From Halobacteriovorax sp. JY17 (lineage in GTDB: Bacteria > Bdellovibrionota > Bacteriovoracia > Bacteriovoracales > Bacteriovoracaceae): a stretch of 64,000 nt of DNA. This document shows positions 43,262 to 51,923 of the stretch, piece after piece (positions within the stretch are counted from its first letter, which is position 1; each line of letters opens with the position of its first letter). Made by a program: the position numbers and the translations under genes. The DNA lies in contig NZ_NJER01000001.1 in NCBI RefSeq assembly GCF_002753895.1, forward strand, positions 1 through 64,000. The letters run 5' to 3'. Below the pieces are notes generated by a model, which worked only from the letters and a program-made list of their open reading frames with translations, made no database searches and had not been told where the DNA came from.

Positions 43262-43936
43262 ATGAAATTAATGATTGGCGTCCTTGCCATTTGTCTTCTC
43301 ACATTTTCGTGTAACAAAGAAGAGAAGAAAGAAAATTCAAACCCAGATGAGAGATTTGTCTTTGGAAAAGAAATCGCTAAAGAGCGTGTTCTTGGAGAAG
43401 GTGAGTTTAAAGTCGCAAAAGATATGTGTCTCTCTCTTCAAAAGAAAAGAGAGTTCTTCGAAACAAGAGGGGATAGAGAATTGAGTTTTATTTTCTCTCT
43501 ATCTGATAAGTCTTGTCAAAGTGACACATACTCAAGTGAAAGAGATTATAGTGTTAACTTACGAGTCCCAAGAGTTGGTGAGTTAACTTTTGAAGGGCCA
43601 AGAGGAACAAGTTTCACGGAAGATATTCTTTCTGATATTCATCCAAGCTTGGAATCAATTTGTAGCAATGTTCTTAATGATATTAATGTAACAAATATTC
43701 AAACGAGCGGAACTATAAAATATCAATATAGATTCTTAAGTTCTACTAATGGATCAATTTTAGAAATTGGAAAGTTTGCTCAAAATACAGCAGGTGCTTA
43801 TATGCCTACATTTATTGAGACTTTCTCTGTCTTTTCTAGTGTCGCAGGAGCAAGAGAGGGGATGGTTCAAAATAGAATCCGAGTTACTTCTTGTTCTAAC
43901 GGAAGTGCTCAGAGCTCACGTCAGATTTTAAAGTAA
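43262..43936 (+). CDS. Lipoprotein of unknown function
   Basis: This 224-residue protein has a signal peptide and a lipobox TFSC (Cys17). The mature part has four more cysteines and a beta-rich core. No family was recognised. GGAAGG lies just before the ATG. It is 25 bp after the preceding operon and ends with a strong terminator at 43947. Confidence 0.7.
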   Translation: MKLMIGVLAICLLTFSCNKEEKKENSNPDERFVFGKEIAKERVLGEGEFKVAKDMCLSLQKKREFFETRGDRELSFIFSLSDKSCQSDTYSSERDYSVNLRVPRVGELTFEGPRGTSFTEDILSDIHPSLESICSNVLNDINVTNIQTSGTIKYQYRFLSSTNGSILEIGKFAQNTAGAYMPTFIETFSVFSSVAGAREGMVQNRIRVTSCSNGSAQSSRQILK

Positions 43937-44075
43937 GCGTTCTTTGTAAGCCGTGTTTCTCACGGCTTATTTCTTCTTCCCTAGAGCTTTCATATAAAAC
44001 ACTTATTAATAATGTTAAGGCCAAAATTAGATAGGGAGCAGTCTCTACTAATTTTAACTTCCAGTTATCCTTCAT
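43896..44075 (-). CDS. Possible small membrane protein, antisense to a gene end
   Basis: This 59-residue frame starts at ATG 44075 after AAGGATGGTT, a plausible Shine-Dalgarno, and has one membrane helix (APYLILALTLLISVLY). Against it, the last third runs through the terminator and into the 3' end of the convergent lipoprotein, so the reading may be spurious. A perfect 7-bp inverted repeat (TTAACCA/TGGTTAA) at 44075-44092 overlaps the start. Confidence 0.3.
   Translation of the reverse strand: MKDNWKLKLVETAPYLILALTLLISVLYESSREEEISREKHGLQRTLTLKSDVSSEHFR
43947..43975 (+). terminator. Rho-independent terminator after the lipoprotein gene
   Basis: A perfect 9-bp stem (TAAGCCGTG with CACGGCTTA), five-base loop and TTTCTTC tail start 10 bp after the stop at 43936. 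Confidence 0.82.
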
Positions 44076-44285
44076 TAACCATCCTTGGTTAAAGGTCCCT
44101 ATCACCATTAAAGCAAAACGTAGGCCAATATTTTCAAACATTTCGTATGAATTTCTGGGTCACTTAGACACTAGCTGTCCCAATAAGTCACCGATGTAAA
44201 TACTCTGTGAACTTTTGTCAGGTTTAATACGACCCTATTGTCTCTTTAATTTCTGCTAGATAGAAATTAATACGGAGGATATTCT
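43976..44285. other. Intergenic region between terminator and next gene
   Basis: Apart from the doubtful minus-strand frame at 43896-44075, no gene is seen here. The right part holds the Shine-Dalgarno TACGGAGG of the 44286 gene. No clear promoter consensus was found. Confidence 0.5.
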
Positions 44286-44741
44286 ATGAAGTATTTATTT
44301 TATTCAATTTTGGTTTTAGTGGTGAGTGGAAGAGTTTATGCTAAGGAAAAAATTAAGAGTGAGTTTATTTGGATAGAGTCGGGGGAAGTTGAACCATCAG
44401 ACTTTGGCACATTCTCTCTTAGAAATAAAAATGGAAATACTTTTATATTGTATTGCTCTGATAATCCTTTTTATAGAAATAAGCACTCTTATATTGAGTA
44501 TGAAAACTTCTATGGAATTCATGTAAAAGACTTCCTCTTTAAAGATGATCTAACTTGTCACTTCTTTAAGAATTTTCTAAATGCCACTTTTCCTGCAATT
44601 GGTGAGCGTACTAAGGTAAAAATAAAATTAAATAGAAAGACTGGTTTTATTGAAAAAGTACTACTTCCTGAGCTCGATATGTTGGAGAATGGGGACAATT
44701 ACTATCAAGGAAGTTCAGAGAGAGAACTCGCTAATATATAG
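44286..44741 (+). CDS. Small exported protein of unknown function
   Basis: This 151-residue protein has a signal peptide ending near residue 19 (..RVYA-KE). The mature part is beta-rich with two cysteines in LYCSDNPFY and LTCHFF. No family was recognised. A CGGAGG Shine-Dalgarno precedes ATG. A 10-bp hairpin follows 21 bp after the stop and also contains the next gene's start. Confidence 0.66.
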   Translation: MKYLFYSILVLVVSGRVYAKEKIKSEFIWIESGEVEPSDFGTFSLRNKNGNTFILYCSDNPFYRNKHSYIEYENFYGIHVKDFLFKDDLTCHFFKNFLNATFPAIGERTKVKIKLNRKTGFIEKVLLPELDMLENGDNYYQGSSERELANI

Positions 44742-44762
44742 TTGTTGGCACTGTAGTGAATG

Positions 44763-44786
44763 AAGTCCATAATATCTTATGGACTT
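44763..44786 (+). promoter_or_regulatory. Hairpin holding the start codon of the MFS gene
   Basis: A perfect 10-bp stem (AAGTCCATAA with TTATGGACTT) and TATC loop are followed by TTCTCT. It looks like a terminator of the 44286 gene, yet ATG 44779 of the MFS gene lies in the right arm. It could stop most transcripts and hide the start codon on those that read through. Confidence 0.6.
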
Positions 44787-45972
44787 TTCTCTAAAGAAAA
44801 ATATTTCTAAAATATTTGCGTTTAATAGTGCATGGATGTTTTTAATTATCCTTCCTATTATTGTTCCATACTATAGGTCTAAGGGACTTTCCATGCAGGA
44901 AGTCTTTGAGCTACAGTCATTCTTTTCTCTAATTGTTCTACTCTTTGAATTGCCGTCAGGTTATGTGGCAGATCTAATTGGAAGAAAGAATACTTTAATT
45001 GCTGCAAGTCTCTTTCACGCAGTAGGTTTCACTCTTCTTCCAAGCTTTGATACTTTTTGGGGATTAATTTTTATTCAATTACTTCTAGGTATTGGAGTTT
45101 CATTATTTTCAGGAACAGATATTTCAATTATCTATGATTCTCTTCATGCAATCAAAGATAAATTCTTTAAACCAAATGAAGCAAAGTTAATTGGAAAGAA
45201 AATATTCTACTCCCAAACTTCAGAAGCAATTGCGGCCCTTGTTGGTGGGGCCCTTGTCATGAGTAATTTAGAGACTCCAGTGAAAGTGCAGGCATTTATT
45301 TGCTGGCTACCATTTCTTATTTCTCTAACAGTCATCGAGCCACCTAGGGAGAAGATGAGTAAGAGCAGGCACGGGGATAATTGGCGAGATATTATTTCAA
45401 AACTATTCAAGAGTGGACTACTCATAAAATTTATCGTTTTTAATAATATAATTTATAGTGCTTCAACTTTACTTGCTGTTTGGACCTTTCAAGATTATTG
45501 GAAGGAACTTGGCATAGACTATCAGTACTTCGGCTATCTGTGGTGTTTGACAAATTTCCTTGTGGGGATTGTTGCTCGCTTTGCCCATGATTTTGAGAAG
45601 AGAGTTGGAAGTGTAAATATACTCATTCTTATTGGGATTTTACCTGTTATCGGTTTCTTTGGAATGGGTAAGTTTGGTGGAACTCTTGGTGTCCTCTTCT
45701 GCTTTTCTTTTCAGCTCTGTAGAGGGCTTAATCAAGTGATTCTAAAAGATGCGCTAAATGCTAGGGTAGGCTCTGAGATGAGAGCTACTGTGAATAGTAT
45801 TATTGGTCTTGGAATGAGAATAGTTTTCATCCTCTTTGGTCCAATTCTTGGGTGGTTAATAGATAATAAAGGTTACGAGGTGAGCTTAACTTTCTTTGGT
45901 TATCTCTTTATCATTTGCTTCTTTATTTTTCTTCTACCATTGATCAAACTTAGAAAAGAATTTAGGCAATAA
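44779..45972 (+). CDS. Major facilitator superfamily transporter
   Basis: This 397-residue protein has 12 hydrophobic helices. The loop 2-3 motif is ELPSGYVADLIGRKNTL, the usual MFS 'G-x-x-x-D-x-x-G-R-x' signature, and loop 8-9 has weak similarity. The substrate is unknown, with sugar or drug efflux as options. The start has no clear Shine-Dalgarno and is buried in a hairpin. The stop is followed by the transketolase terminator. Confidence 0.88.
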   Translation: MDFSLKKNISKIFAFNSAWMFLIILPIIVPYYRSKGLSMQEVFELQSFFSLIVLLFELPSGYVADLIGRKNTLIAASLFHAVGFTLLPSFDTFWGLIFIQLLLGIGVSLFSGTDISIIYDSLHAIKDKFFKPNEAKLIGKKIFYSQTSEAIAALVGGALVMSNLETPVKVQAFICWLPFLISLTVIEPPREKMSKSRHGDNWRDIISKLFKSGLLIKFIVFNNIIYSASTLLAVWTFQDYWKELGIDYQYFGYLWCLTNFLVGIVARFAHDFEKRVGSVNILILIGILPVIGFFGMGKFGGTLGVLFCFSFQLCRGLNQVILKDALNARVGSEMRATVNSIIGLGMRIVFILFGPILGWLIDNKGYEVSLTFFGYLFIICFFIFLLPLIKLRKEFRQ

Positions 45973-45991
45973 AAAAGGCCCCGAAGGGCCT
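45971..45991 (-). terminator. Rho-independent terminator of the transketolase gene
   Basis: On the minus strand the stem AGGCCC/GGGCCT with a three-base loop is followed by a run of six T (A run at 45971-45976 on the plus strand). It is just downstream of the transketolase stop. Confidence 0.82.
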
Positions 45992-45996
45992 ACTAT

Positions 45997-47988
45997 CTAA
46001 AATGAAAGACAAGCTTCAATAATATGATTCTCTGAAAGACCATGTAGTTCATAGAGTTCATCGGCCATATAAGCAGATTGTCCGAATTTTCCATGGTTTG
46101 CTAGAGACTTAACTCTAAATTTTACATCATTCATTGCAAGCTCATGAACAAGCATTGATCCCATCCCACCAATCAGTTGATGATCTTCAACAGTAACAAG
46201 GTTTCCATTTGTATTAGAAAGAGCAGTCTTAAATGTTTCAAGGTCAACTTTATTTGCAAAAGGATTATTGATAACAGTTGCTGACTTTCCTTTCTTAGCA
46301 AGCTCTGCCGCTGCATTTAATGCTTTTTGAACAAGTGGCCCATTTGTCACAATAGTAACATCGGAACCTTCAAGAAGGACTTGCGCTTTTCCCCATTCAT
46401 AAGAGAGAGACTCTTTATAATACTCTGGGTGATTTTCTCTACCAAAGTAGAAGAGGACAGAATCAGCAACTCTTCCTGCTTCTCTTTCTCTTTTAATATT
46501 TTCAATGGCCGTGCTCATATAGCTCTTAGCTTCACTTGAACAAGAACAAACGACAGTCGTTACATGTGGAATTGACGAAGTTGCTGCAAGATAAGTTGTC
46601 GCTTGATGAGAAGCCCCATCTGCTGCATCTTGAAAGCCTGCGTGACTAAAGAGTCCAATAATTGGTGCTTGTGATAGAGAGGACATAATTAATGGAAGAT
46701 TTCCTTTAGTTATCGCAAATTGAGCAAATGTATCGACAATAGGAATAAGACCTTGCTTAGAAAGCCCTACCGCAGTGTTGATCATATTTGATTCAGCGAT
46801 TCCAACGTCTACGAAATTTTCTGGATAAGCTTTTTGAAAGTCGTTAATACCAGTAGAACCTTGAAGATCTGATGAAACAGAGAATACTGGAAGACCTTTT
46901 TCTACTGCTTCAATGGCCGCTCTCGCAAAACCTGGCTGCACCTTTTCACTCTTTACAGAGCTAGTCGTAGAACTCTCTTTAGGAGCTGGTTTACTCGCAA
47001 GAATTTCTTCTGCCCACTCTGAAAACTCAGCAGGAGTATTGTCTTCAAAGATTTCATCTAAGAAAGCGGTAAGTTTTTCGTCGTAAGCTTTTAAAGGGAA
47101 TCCATGTCCTCCAGAGGCACTCTCTTCAGTGGACTTTACACCAAAGCCCTTAACTGTCTTGACTAATACACAGACAGGCTTCTTTGGATTCTTCTTCGCT
47201 TCTAAGATTGCAGCCTCTAAAGTATTATGAACTTTTTGAAGATCATTTCCATTCTCTTCATGAATAACATTCCAACCAAGAGTAGCTAGTGAATTAAATG
47301 TTGGCTCCATAGAAAAGGAATCAGCTTCGATTCTCCCTGAGAGCTTTGTATTGTTATCTGAAATTATAAGAACAAATGGATTCATCTTTCCTTTTGAAGC
47401 AAGTCCTGGAATTGCTGCGAAACTTTCCTTTGTTTCACCTTCCATACTTCCACCATCACTAAGGACACATAGAGTTGTTCTCTCATTTCCAATGAGTTTG
47501 TCCGCTAGGGCAAGACCTTGGGCCTGAGGAACTCCTGAGCCAAGAGGACCATTTGAAAGATAGACGCCTTCAGGGTTTAAGTGAGCTTCACCGTGGCCTG
47601 TTAATTTACTTTCAATTGATCTAAACTTTCTTAGGTCTTCAAATGTTAAATTATCAAAGCCGTAATTTGCTCTAAGTGCATAAATACCGTTTTCAGCATG
47701 GCCGGCATCGTTTACAAAATTATAATCTTCAAACCAATTTCTCTTTTTATTGCTAAACATGATTGCATGTAGGGAGGAAGACATTTCTGCAAATGCAGCA
47801 GGTCCACCCCAGTGACAAGCAGCTCCGCCAATGACTGCGTGCTGATTCATTAATGCTACTAGGCCTCTCGTTACTTTAGGACAACCGAGAGTCATCTCAC
47901 TTCCGTCAATTGACTTTATAGTTGTTGAATATTTTGGATCGTTCTTTGGTGTTTGCGCTAATTTATTCTCTAAATTAAGAGGTTTCAT
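45997..47988 (-). CDS. tkt: Transketolase
   Basis: This 663-residue enzyme of the pentose phosphate pathway moves two-carbon units between sugars using thiamine diphosphate. It has the N-terminal TPP domain (about 1-330, with the diphosphate motif LSDGGSMEGE), the pyrimidine domain (about 350-520, with VGIAESNMINTAVGLS) and a C-terminal domain (about 530-663). The usual early 'SGHPGLPMG' motif is replaced by VIGGAACHWGGPAAFAE, so it belongs to a divergent branch; dihydroxyacetone synthase or another ketolase is less likely. It is monocistronic with its own terminator. Confidence 0.9.
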   Translation of the reverse strand: MKPLNLENKLAQTPKNDPKYSTTIKSIDGSEMTLGCPKVTRGLVALMNQHAVIGGAACHWGGPAAFAEMSSSLHAIMFSNKKRNWFEDYNFVNDAGHAENGIYALRANYGFDNLTFEDLRKFRSIESKLTGHGEAHLNPEGVYLSNGPLGSGVPQAQGLALADKLIGNERTTLCVLSDGGSMEGETKESFAAIPGLASKGKMNPFVLIISDNNTKLSGRIEADSFSMEPTFNSLATLGWNVIHEENGNDLQKVHNTLEAAILEAKKNPKKPVCVLVKTVKGFGVKSTEESASGGHGFPLKAYDEKLTAFLDEIFEDNTPAEFSEWAEEILASKPAPKESSTTSSVKSEKVQPGFARAAIEAVEKGLPVFSVSSDLQGSTGINDFQKAYPENFVDVGIAESNMINTAVGLSKQGLIPIVDTFAQFAITKGNLPLIMSSLSQAPIIGLFSHAGFQDAADGASHQATTYLAATSSIPHVTTVVCSCSSEAKSYMSTAIENIKREREAGRVADSVLFYFGRENHPEYYKESLSYEWGKAQVLLEGSDVTIVTNGPLVQKALNAAAELAKKGKSATVINNPFANKVDLETFKTALSNTNGNLVTVEDHQLIGGMGSMLVHELAMNDVKFRVKSLANHGKFGQSAYMADELYELHGLSENHIIEACLSF

Positions 47989-48316
47989 CTATGGTTCTCC
48001 GATTGAAGATGTTTTTATGGGTAAAGGGTATTCTCTTTTTGATAAAGTGTTAAGGCTTAGATGTTGCTTACTGCGATAAAGTGTTGAATTAAGTTGTCAT
48101 TGATATCAGTGAGTTAAGTTGGCACTCTAAGTATTTGTTTCTAGGCATATGTAAGAGATCTTATTGAATCGAAAATTATGATGGTAATAAGAGATGTTTC
48201 ATAAGTGTCTTAAATTAAAGAGTTGTAAAGAAAAAGTTAATTTTTGCTTAGTTTTTAATGCGTAGTGGCGATAAGATAGAGAGTAAGAAGTATTCTTTGA
48301 GTGGGAGGACTTTAGA
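47989..48316. other. Intergenic region between transketolase and the 79-residue gene
   Basis: This 328-bp stretch must contain the promoter for tkt on the minus strand and one for the small gene at 48317 on the plus strand. No gene is apparent. An 11-bp direct repeat GATAAAGTGTT occurs at 48041-48051 and 48075-48085, 34 bp apart, and may be a regulator site. No clear promoter consensus or RNA structure was found. Confidence 0.6.
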
Positions 48317-48556
48317 ATGTGTGATGTTTGTAAGGCCGAAGGGCTTGATGCTGAATTTAGAAATGGCGAAAGATTTCGTATCTCAGCATCTAAATTATAT
48401 CGCGTTTTTAAAGGACAAACCGCTGTGATAAAAGTCTGTCCACTCCATGACATTCAACTCTTTATGTTAGGTGAACAAAAATTTCTCTTAGAGAATTTAG
48501 GTTTTTTAAAACATCTTAATCAACATAGAAGAAACTTCGTATCAAAGAGTTTCTAG
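48317..48556 (+). CDS. Small soluble protein with CxxC motif
   Basis: This 79-residue protein begins MCDVCKAEG, with a CxxC that could bind zinc or be redox-active, and has one more cysteine pair partner in VCPLHDI (CPLH). The C-terminal half is helical and hydrophobic. No family was recognised. GGGAGGA lies before ATG 48317. It ends 44 bp before the aldehyde dehydrogenase gene. Confidence 0.65.
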   Translation: MCDVCKAEGLDAEFRNGERFRISASKLYRVFKGQTAVIKVCPLHDIQLFMLGEQKFLLENLGFLKHLNQHRRNFVSKSF

Positions 48557-48564
48557 CCGAAGTA

Positions 48565-48600
48565 AGCGTCTCAATTTATACTATGTAGATTGGAGACGCT
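48565..48600 (+). promoter_or_regulatory. Inverted repeat masking the aldehyde dehydrogenase Shine-Dalgarno
   Basis: The arms AGCGTCTCAAT (48565-48575) and ATTGGAGACGCT (48589-48600) pair with a single bulged G. The GGAG of the aldehyde dehydrogenase is in the right arm, immediately before ATG 48601. A TATACT box lies in the loop. It could be an operator around a -10 box or an RNA hairpin that limits translation. Confidence 0.6.
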
Positions 48601-50022
48601 ATGGAAAATCAAAGTTCATTTATTAATGGGAAATTCTCAAAAAGTTCAGTAGATAAACTCATCGTTAAGGATAAGTTTACTCTAAAAGAGATCGCTCAGA
48701 TTTCTCTTGCTACTAATGATGATGTAGAAGAATCTATTGTATCTAGTGAAAAAGCTTTTCAGAAATTTTCAAAGTATTCTTCTGGACAGAGGTATGAATT
48801 ATTAGAAAACTTCTTTCAAATTTTTAAATCTAACGAAAAGAAATTAATCAATTTAATCGTTCAAGAAGCTGGAAAGCCAATTTCTTATGCACGAAGTGAA
48901 TTTTCTCGCTGCGTGGAAACACTTCGGTTCGCGCTTGAAGAGACGAGGAGAGTTGGGGGCGAGGTCGTACCAATGAACTTCGGTCCTTCTACAGGAAGGC
49001 AAGCATTCACTTCTAAGTTTCCAATTGGCCCAGTGATTGCGATTTCTCCATTTAACTTTCCTCTTAATTTAGCTCTTCATAAAATTGCTCCAGCTTTGGC
49101 CTCGGGATGCACAATTGTTTTAAAGCCTTCTCCTTACACTCCCTTAACGAGTTTACTACTTGGAGAGATGGCCATTGAAGCAGGTTATCCAAATGGGGTG
49201 TTGAATATTATTATTTGTAGTAATGAAAGCAGTGAAGTGTTGGTTAGAGATGAGAGATTTAAACTTCTATCTTTTACTGGGAGTCCTAAGGTTGGTTGGT
49301 ATTTAAAAAGTATTGCAGGAAAGAAGAAAGTTGTTCTAGAACTTGGTGGTAATGCTTCCGTAATTGTTGATGAGACTTGCAATATTCAAGAAGTAGCAAA
49401 GTCTATTGCAATGGGAGCTTTTCTCTACGCAGGTCAAATTTGTATATCGACACAGAGAGTTTTTATTGCAGAGAATAAGTATGAAGAGTTTAAGAAATGC
49501 TTAGTAGAAGAAACTTCTAAGTTAGTTAGTGGTGATCCGCGGCTAGAGGAAACAATTGTTGGACCAATTATTGACCGCGTACATATTGAAAGAATTCTAT
49601 CCTGGCTATCTGAAGCAAAGAAAAGAGGAGCAAGTATTCTTATAGGCGGAGAGCTTAAGAGTGAAAGTTCTCAAATTCTGACTCCTGCAATAATAGAAAA
49701 GTATCAGCATGATGATCTTATTAATTGTGAAGAGATCTTTGGCCCAGTAGTTCTTATTAAGCCTTTCTCATCAGACGCTGAAGCCATTGAGCTTGTAAAT
49801 GATTCGCGCTTTGGGTTACAGGCGGGTGTCTTCTCTAATCGTTTGGACTTTATTAAGAAATGCTTTTTAGAAATTGAAGTTGGTGGAGTTATTGTGAATT
49901 CTATTCCTGGATTTAGAGTTGATCATATGCCTTATGGGGGAGTAAAGGACTCTGGACTTGGGCGAGAGGGGATTAAATACGCTATTGCTGATATGACAGA
50001 AGAGAGGCTTCTCGTTTTTTAA
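48601..50022 (+). CDS. NAD(P)-dependent aldehyde dehydrogenase
   Basis: This 473-residue enzyme oxidises an aldehyde to an acid. Catalytic residues are visible: Cys281 in YAGQICISTQR and Glu247 in VVLELGGNAS. Cofactor contacts are AISPFNFPLNLALHKIAPAL and SFTGSPKVGW, and the C-terminal GGVKDSGLGREG closes the domain. The substrate is uncertain. Given the pipecolate/2-oxoadipate genes at 55492-57476, aminoadipate semialdehyde is one option; lactaldehyde or glyceraldehyde-3-phosphate type enzymes are others. The start lies right after an inverted repeat. Confidence 0.9.
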   Translation: MENQSSFINGKFSKSSVDKLIVKDKFTLKEIAQISLATNDDVEESIVSSEKAFQKFSKYSSGQRYELLENFFQIFKSNEKKLINLIVQEAGKPISYARSEFSRCVETLRFALEETRRVGGEVVPMNFGPSTGRQAFTSKFPIGPVIAISPFNFPLNLALHKIAPALASGCTIVLKPSPYTPLTSLLLGEMAIEAGYPNGVLNIIICSNESSEVLVRDERFKLLSFTGSPKVGWYLKSIAGKKKVVLELGGNASVIVDETCNIQEVAKSIAMGAFLYAGQICISTQRVFIAENKYEEFKKCLVEETSKLVSGDPRLEETIVGPIIDRVHIERILSWLSEAKKRGASILIGGELKSESSQILTPAIIEKYQHDDLINCEEIFGPVVLIKPFSSDAEAIELVNDSRFGLQAGVFSNRLDFIKKCFLEIEVGGVIVNSIPGFRVDHMPYGGVKDSGLGREGIKYAIADMTEERLLVF

Positions 50023-50814
50023 CTATCTCGTGAGCACAATATTCCAGTCTATAATATTATATTTCTTTAAAAGTATCTGCAGCTTTCCACTTTTTCGGTA
50101 CTGCTCTACAAATTTATTTAAGTCCTTTTCAATAATAGATTGAATAGGAAGTGACTTACTACTTACAAATTTTAGAGGATTATAGCCCGATATTGATGTA
50201 GGTGTTAAAACCACTTTGTTTTTCTTGGCGCTCTTTGAATAGAAATACTTTAAAACATTATAGTCATCAATGGCGTAGTCAGCTCTTCCAAGAGCAACTA
50301 AATCGATGAGTCTATCGTGGATGCGAGAACCCGTGATAAGTTGTATTGAAGAGGAATCTTTATTCAATTTACCAACTTCATTGTAAATTATCTCTGAAGC
50401 TTTACTTCCTGGAGTTAGAAAAAGGATTTTATCTTTTAAGTCAATGAAGTCCAAGACTACTGGGTTCGTTCCAGTTCTTGAAACTATACCCGCAGAACTT
50501 ACTCCAAGAGTTACGTCGTAAATAATAAAGTTAGAATGATTTCTCACATCAAGAGAAGTGAAGAGGGCAAGATCACTTACACCACTTTTTAAATTATCGT
50601 AGAGACGAGCATAGGGAGTTGTTTCAAATTTTACTTTTATGCCATGTTTTTTAAAGAATAGGTCGAGTAGGTCTACGATATAGCCTTTCTTATGATTTTC
50701 TTCAGTACAGTAATAGGGGCATGAGGAAGAGAGCGCAATTTTATAAGTTCTCTTCGCACTTACATTGAAGCTCAAAAATAAATAGAGGAATATAAGAGCA
50801 AGTGCCTTGGCCAT
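50023..50814 (-). CDS. Solitary family 3-like solute-binding protein
   Basis: This 263-residue protein has a signal peptide (about 1-20, ..NVSA-KR) and binding-protein pattern IALSSSCPYYC, KGYIVDLLDLFFKKHGIKV and ARLYDNLKSGVSDLALF. It likely binds an amino acid-like ligand. It starts inside the stop region of the preceding gene (1-bp overlap), so it is co-translated with the sugar-binding-type protein. No ABC partner is seen. Two adjacent binding proteins without transporters suggest a sensor role. Confidence 0.82.
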   Translation of the reverse strand: MAKALALIFLYLFLSFNVSAKRTYKIALSSSCPYYCTEENHKKGYIVDLLDLFFKKHGIKVKFETTPYARLYDNLKSGVSDLALFTSLDVRNHSNFIIYDVTLGVSSAGIVSRTGTNPVVLDFIDLKDKILFLTPGSKASEIIYNEVGKLNKDSSSIQLITGSRIHDRLIDLVALGRADYAIDDYNVLKYFYSKSAKKNKVVLTPTSISGYNPLKFVSSKSLPIQSIIEKDLNKFVEQYRKSGKLQILLKKYNIIDWNIVLTR

Positions 50815-51836
50815 TAGTCTATTCTCTGTACTTTGTTATTCCACTTATTTTTATTCCATGGAAGAGAAATTCTTTTGGGGATGTTGTCTTCCCATCCTGT
50901 GAAATACTTAAGAGTTGTAGCGGTTACCGGGAAAGTTGGAATGAGCATTCGCTTTGCTATTTTCTTTCCTTTTAAGAAATCATATCCGGCCTGCATACTC
51001 TCTCTTCCTATTTGTGAACAAAATTGAGCACTGTTAATGACTGTTAAATTATTCTTTAAAATATTTTGAATAGAGACGGGGTCTCCGTCAATTGTCGCTA
51101 CCTTTATTTCATTTCTCTTGGCCTTACTTAGCACTTCAACAATAGGAAGACCTCCACCATCATTAATTGTAAAAACCACATCGATACTTTTTTCCTTAGG
51201 GAAGTCTTTTAGAATTTCTTCACCTACTAGCTTTCCCCCAACAGGCTCAACAGCAGTATATGTTTTGATTATTTTATAGTTTTGCCCAGCTTTCTTAAGA
51301 GCATCAATAAAACCTTCCACCCTCTCGATAGTACTGGTTACTCTTGGATACTCTACAATAACTAGCTTTATTTCATAATCATTTGGAAAGAGAGATTCTA
51401 TATATTCGCCATTTAATTTCCCTGCCTGATAATTATTAGAAGTGATGAAACTTGTGAGTTCTCCACCTAAAATATATTGGTCGTAGGCAATGACGGGAAT
51501 TTTTAATTTATTGGCCATTTGAAGAGGGCCTATTAGAGCAGAATTATCAGTGGGCTGAATGATAATAAGATCAACAGGGCTTCTATCGTGTAAGACTTTA
51601 TAGAATTGCTTTATTTGTCTCTTTGCTCCCTCGCGTCCATTACCTGCAACGTAGGCTTCTATTGAAATTTTGTCTTTAGTTGTTTTGTTAAGGTGCTTGG
51701 CCCTCTCTTCAACACCTTTTCTCATTGCAACTTGGCCTTCAATATCCATCGACCAATAGAGCGCTGCAACTCGGTAATCCTTTGCTGAGACCAGTAATGA
51801 ATTTGTAAAGAAAAGTAATATAAATAGAATCTTCAT
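50814..51836 (-). CDS. Periplasmic sugar-binding-type protein (Peripla_BP_4)
   Basis: This 340-residue protein has a signal peptide ending near residue 18 (..LLVSA-KD) and the ribose-binding-like fold, e.g. RVAALYWSMD..GQVAMRKGVEE, DLIIIQPTDNSALIG, IPVIAYDQYI and VVFTINDGGGLPIVE. Members bind sugars, autoinducers or signals (LuxP, TorT) for transport or two-component sensing. No permease, ATPase or kinase is adjacent, so it may work with a sensor encoded elsewhere. It is first in a two-gene unit with the 50023 gene. Confidence 0.83.
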   Translation of the reverse strand: MKILFILLFFTNSLLVSAKDYRVAALYWSMDIEGQVAMRKGVEERAKHLNKTTKDKISIEAYVAGNGREGAKRQIKQFYKVLHDRSPVDLIIIQPTDNSALIGPLQMANKLKIPVIAYDQYILGGELTSFITSNNYQAGKLNGEYIESLFPNDYEIKLVIVEYPRVTSTIERVEGFIDALKKAGQNYKIIKTYTAVEPVGGKLVGEEILKDFPKEKSIDVVFTINDGGGLPIVEVLSKAKRNEIKVATIDGDPVSIQNILKNNLTVINSAQFCSQIGRESMQAGYDFLKGKKIAKRMLIPTFPVTATTLKYFTGWEDNIPKRISLPWNKNKWNNKVQRID

Positions 51837-51893
51837 AGCATTACTCCTAGAGCCTTCTTAATAATATCCTCTCTCTGGATGAAGGTCTATTTA

Positions 51894-51923
51894 AAGATCT
51901 CTTAAGATCTCTTAAGGTCTCTT
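51894..51923. repeat. Three tandem 10-bp repeats in a divergent promoter region
   Basis: The unit AAGATCTCTT occurs twice and AAGGTCTCTT once, head to tail without gaps. Ten base pairs is close to one helical turn, so a regulator could bind all copies on one face. The repeats lie between the solitary sugar-binding gene (minus) and the cytochrome gene (plus). Confidence 0.65.

Noticed and set aside
43976-44285. A 26-residue plus-strand frame in the intergenic region
   Set aside because: It has no Shine-Dalgarno and no similarity, and its span is short enough to occur by chance.
48041-48085. CRISPR-like repeat
   Set aside because: Only two 11-bp copies exist, there is no third unit and no cas gene.
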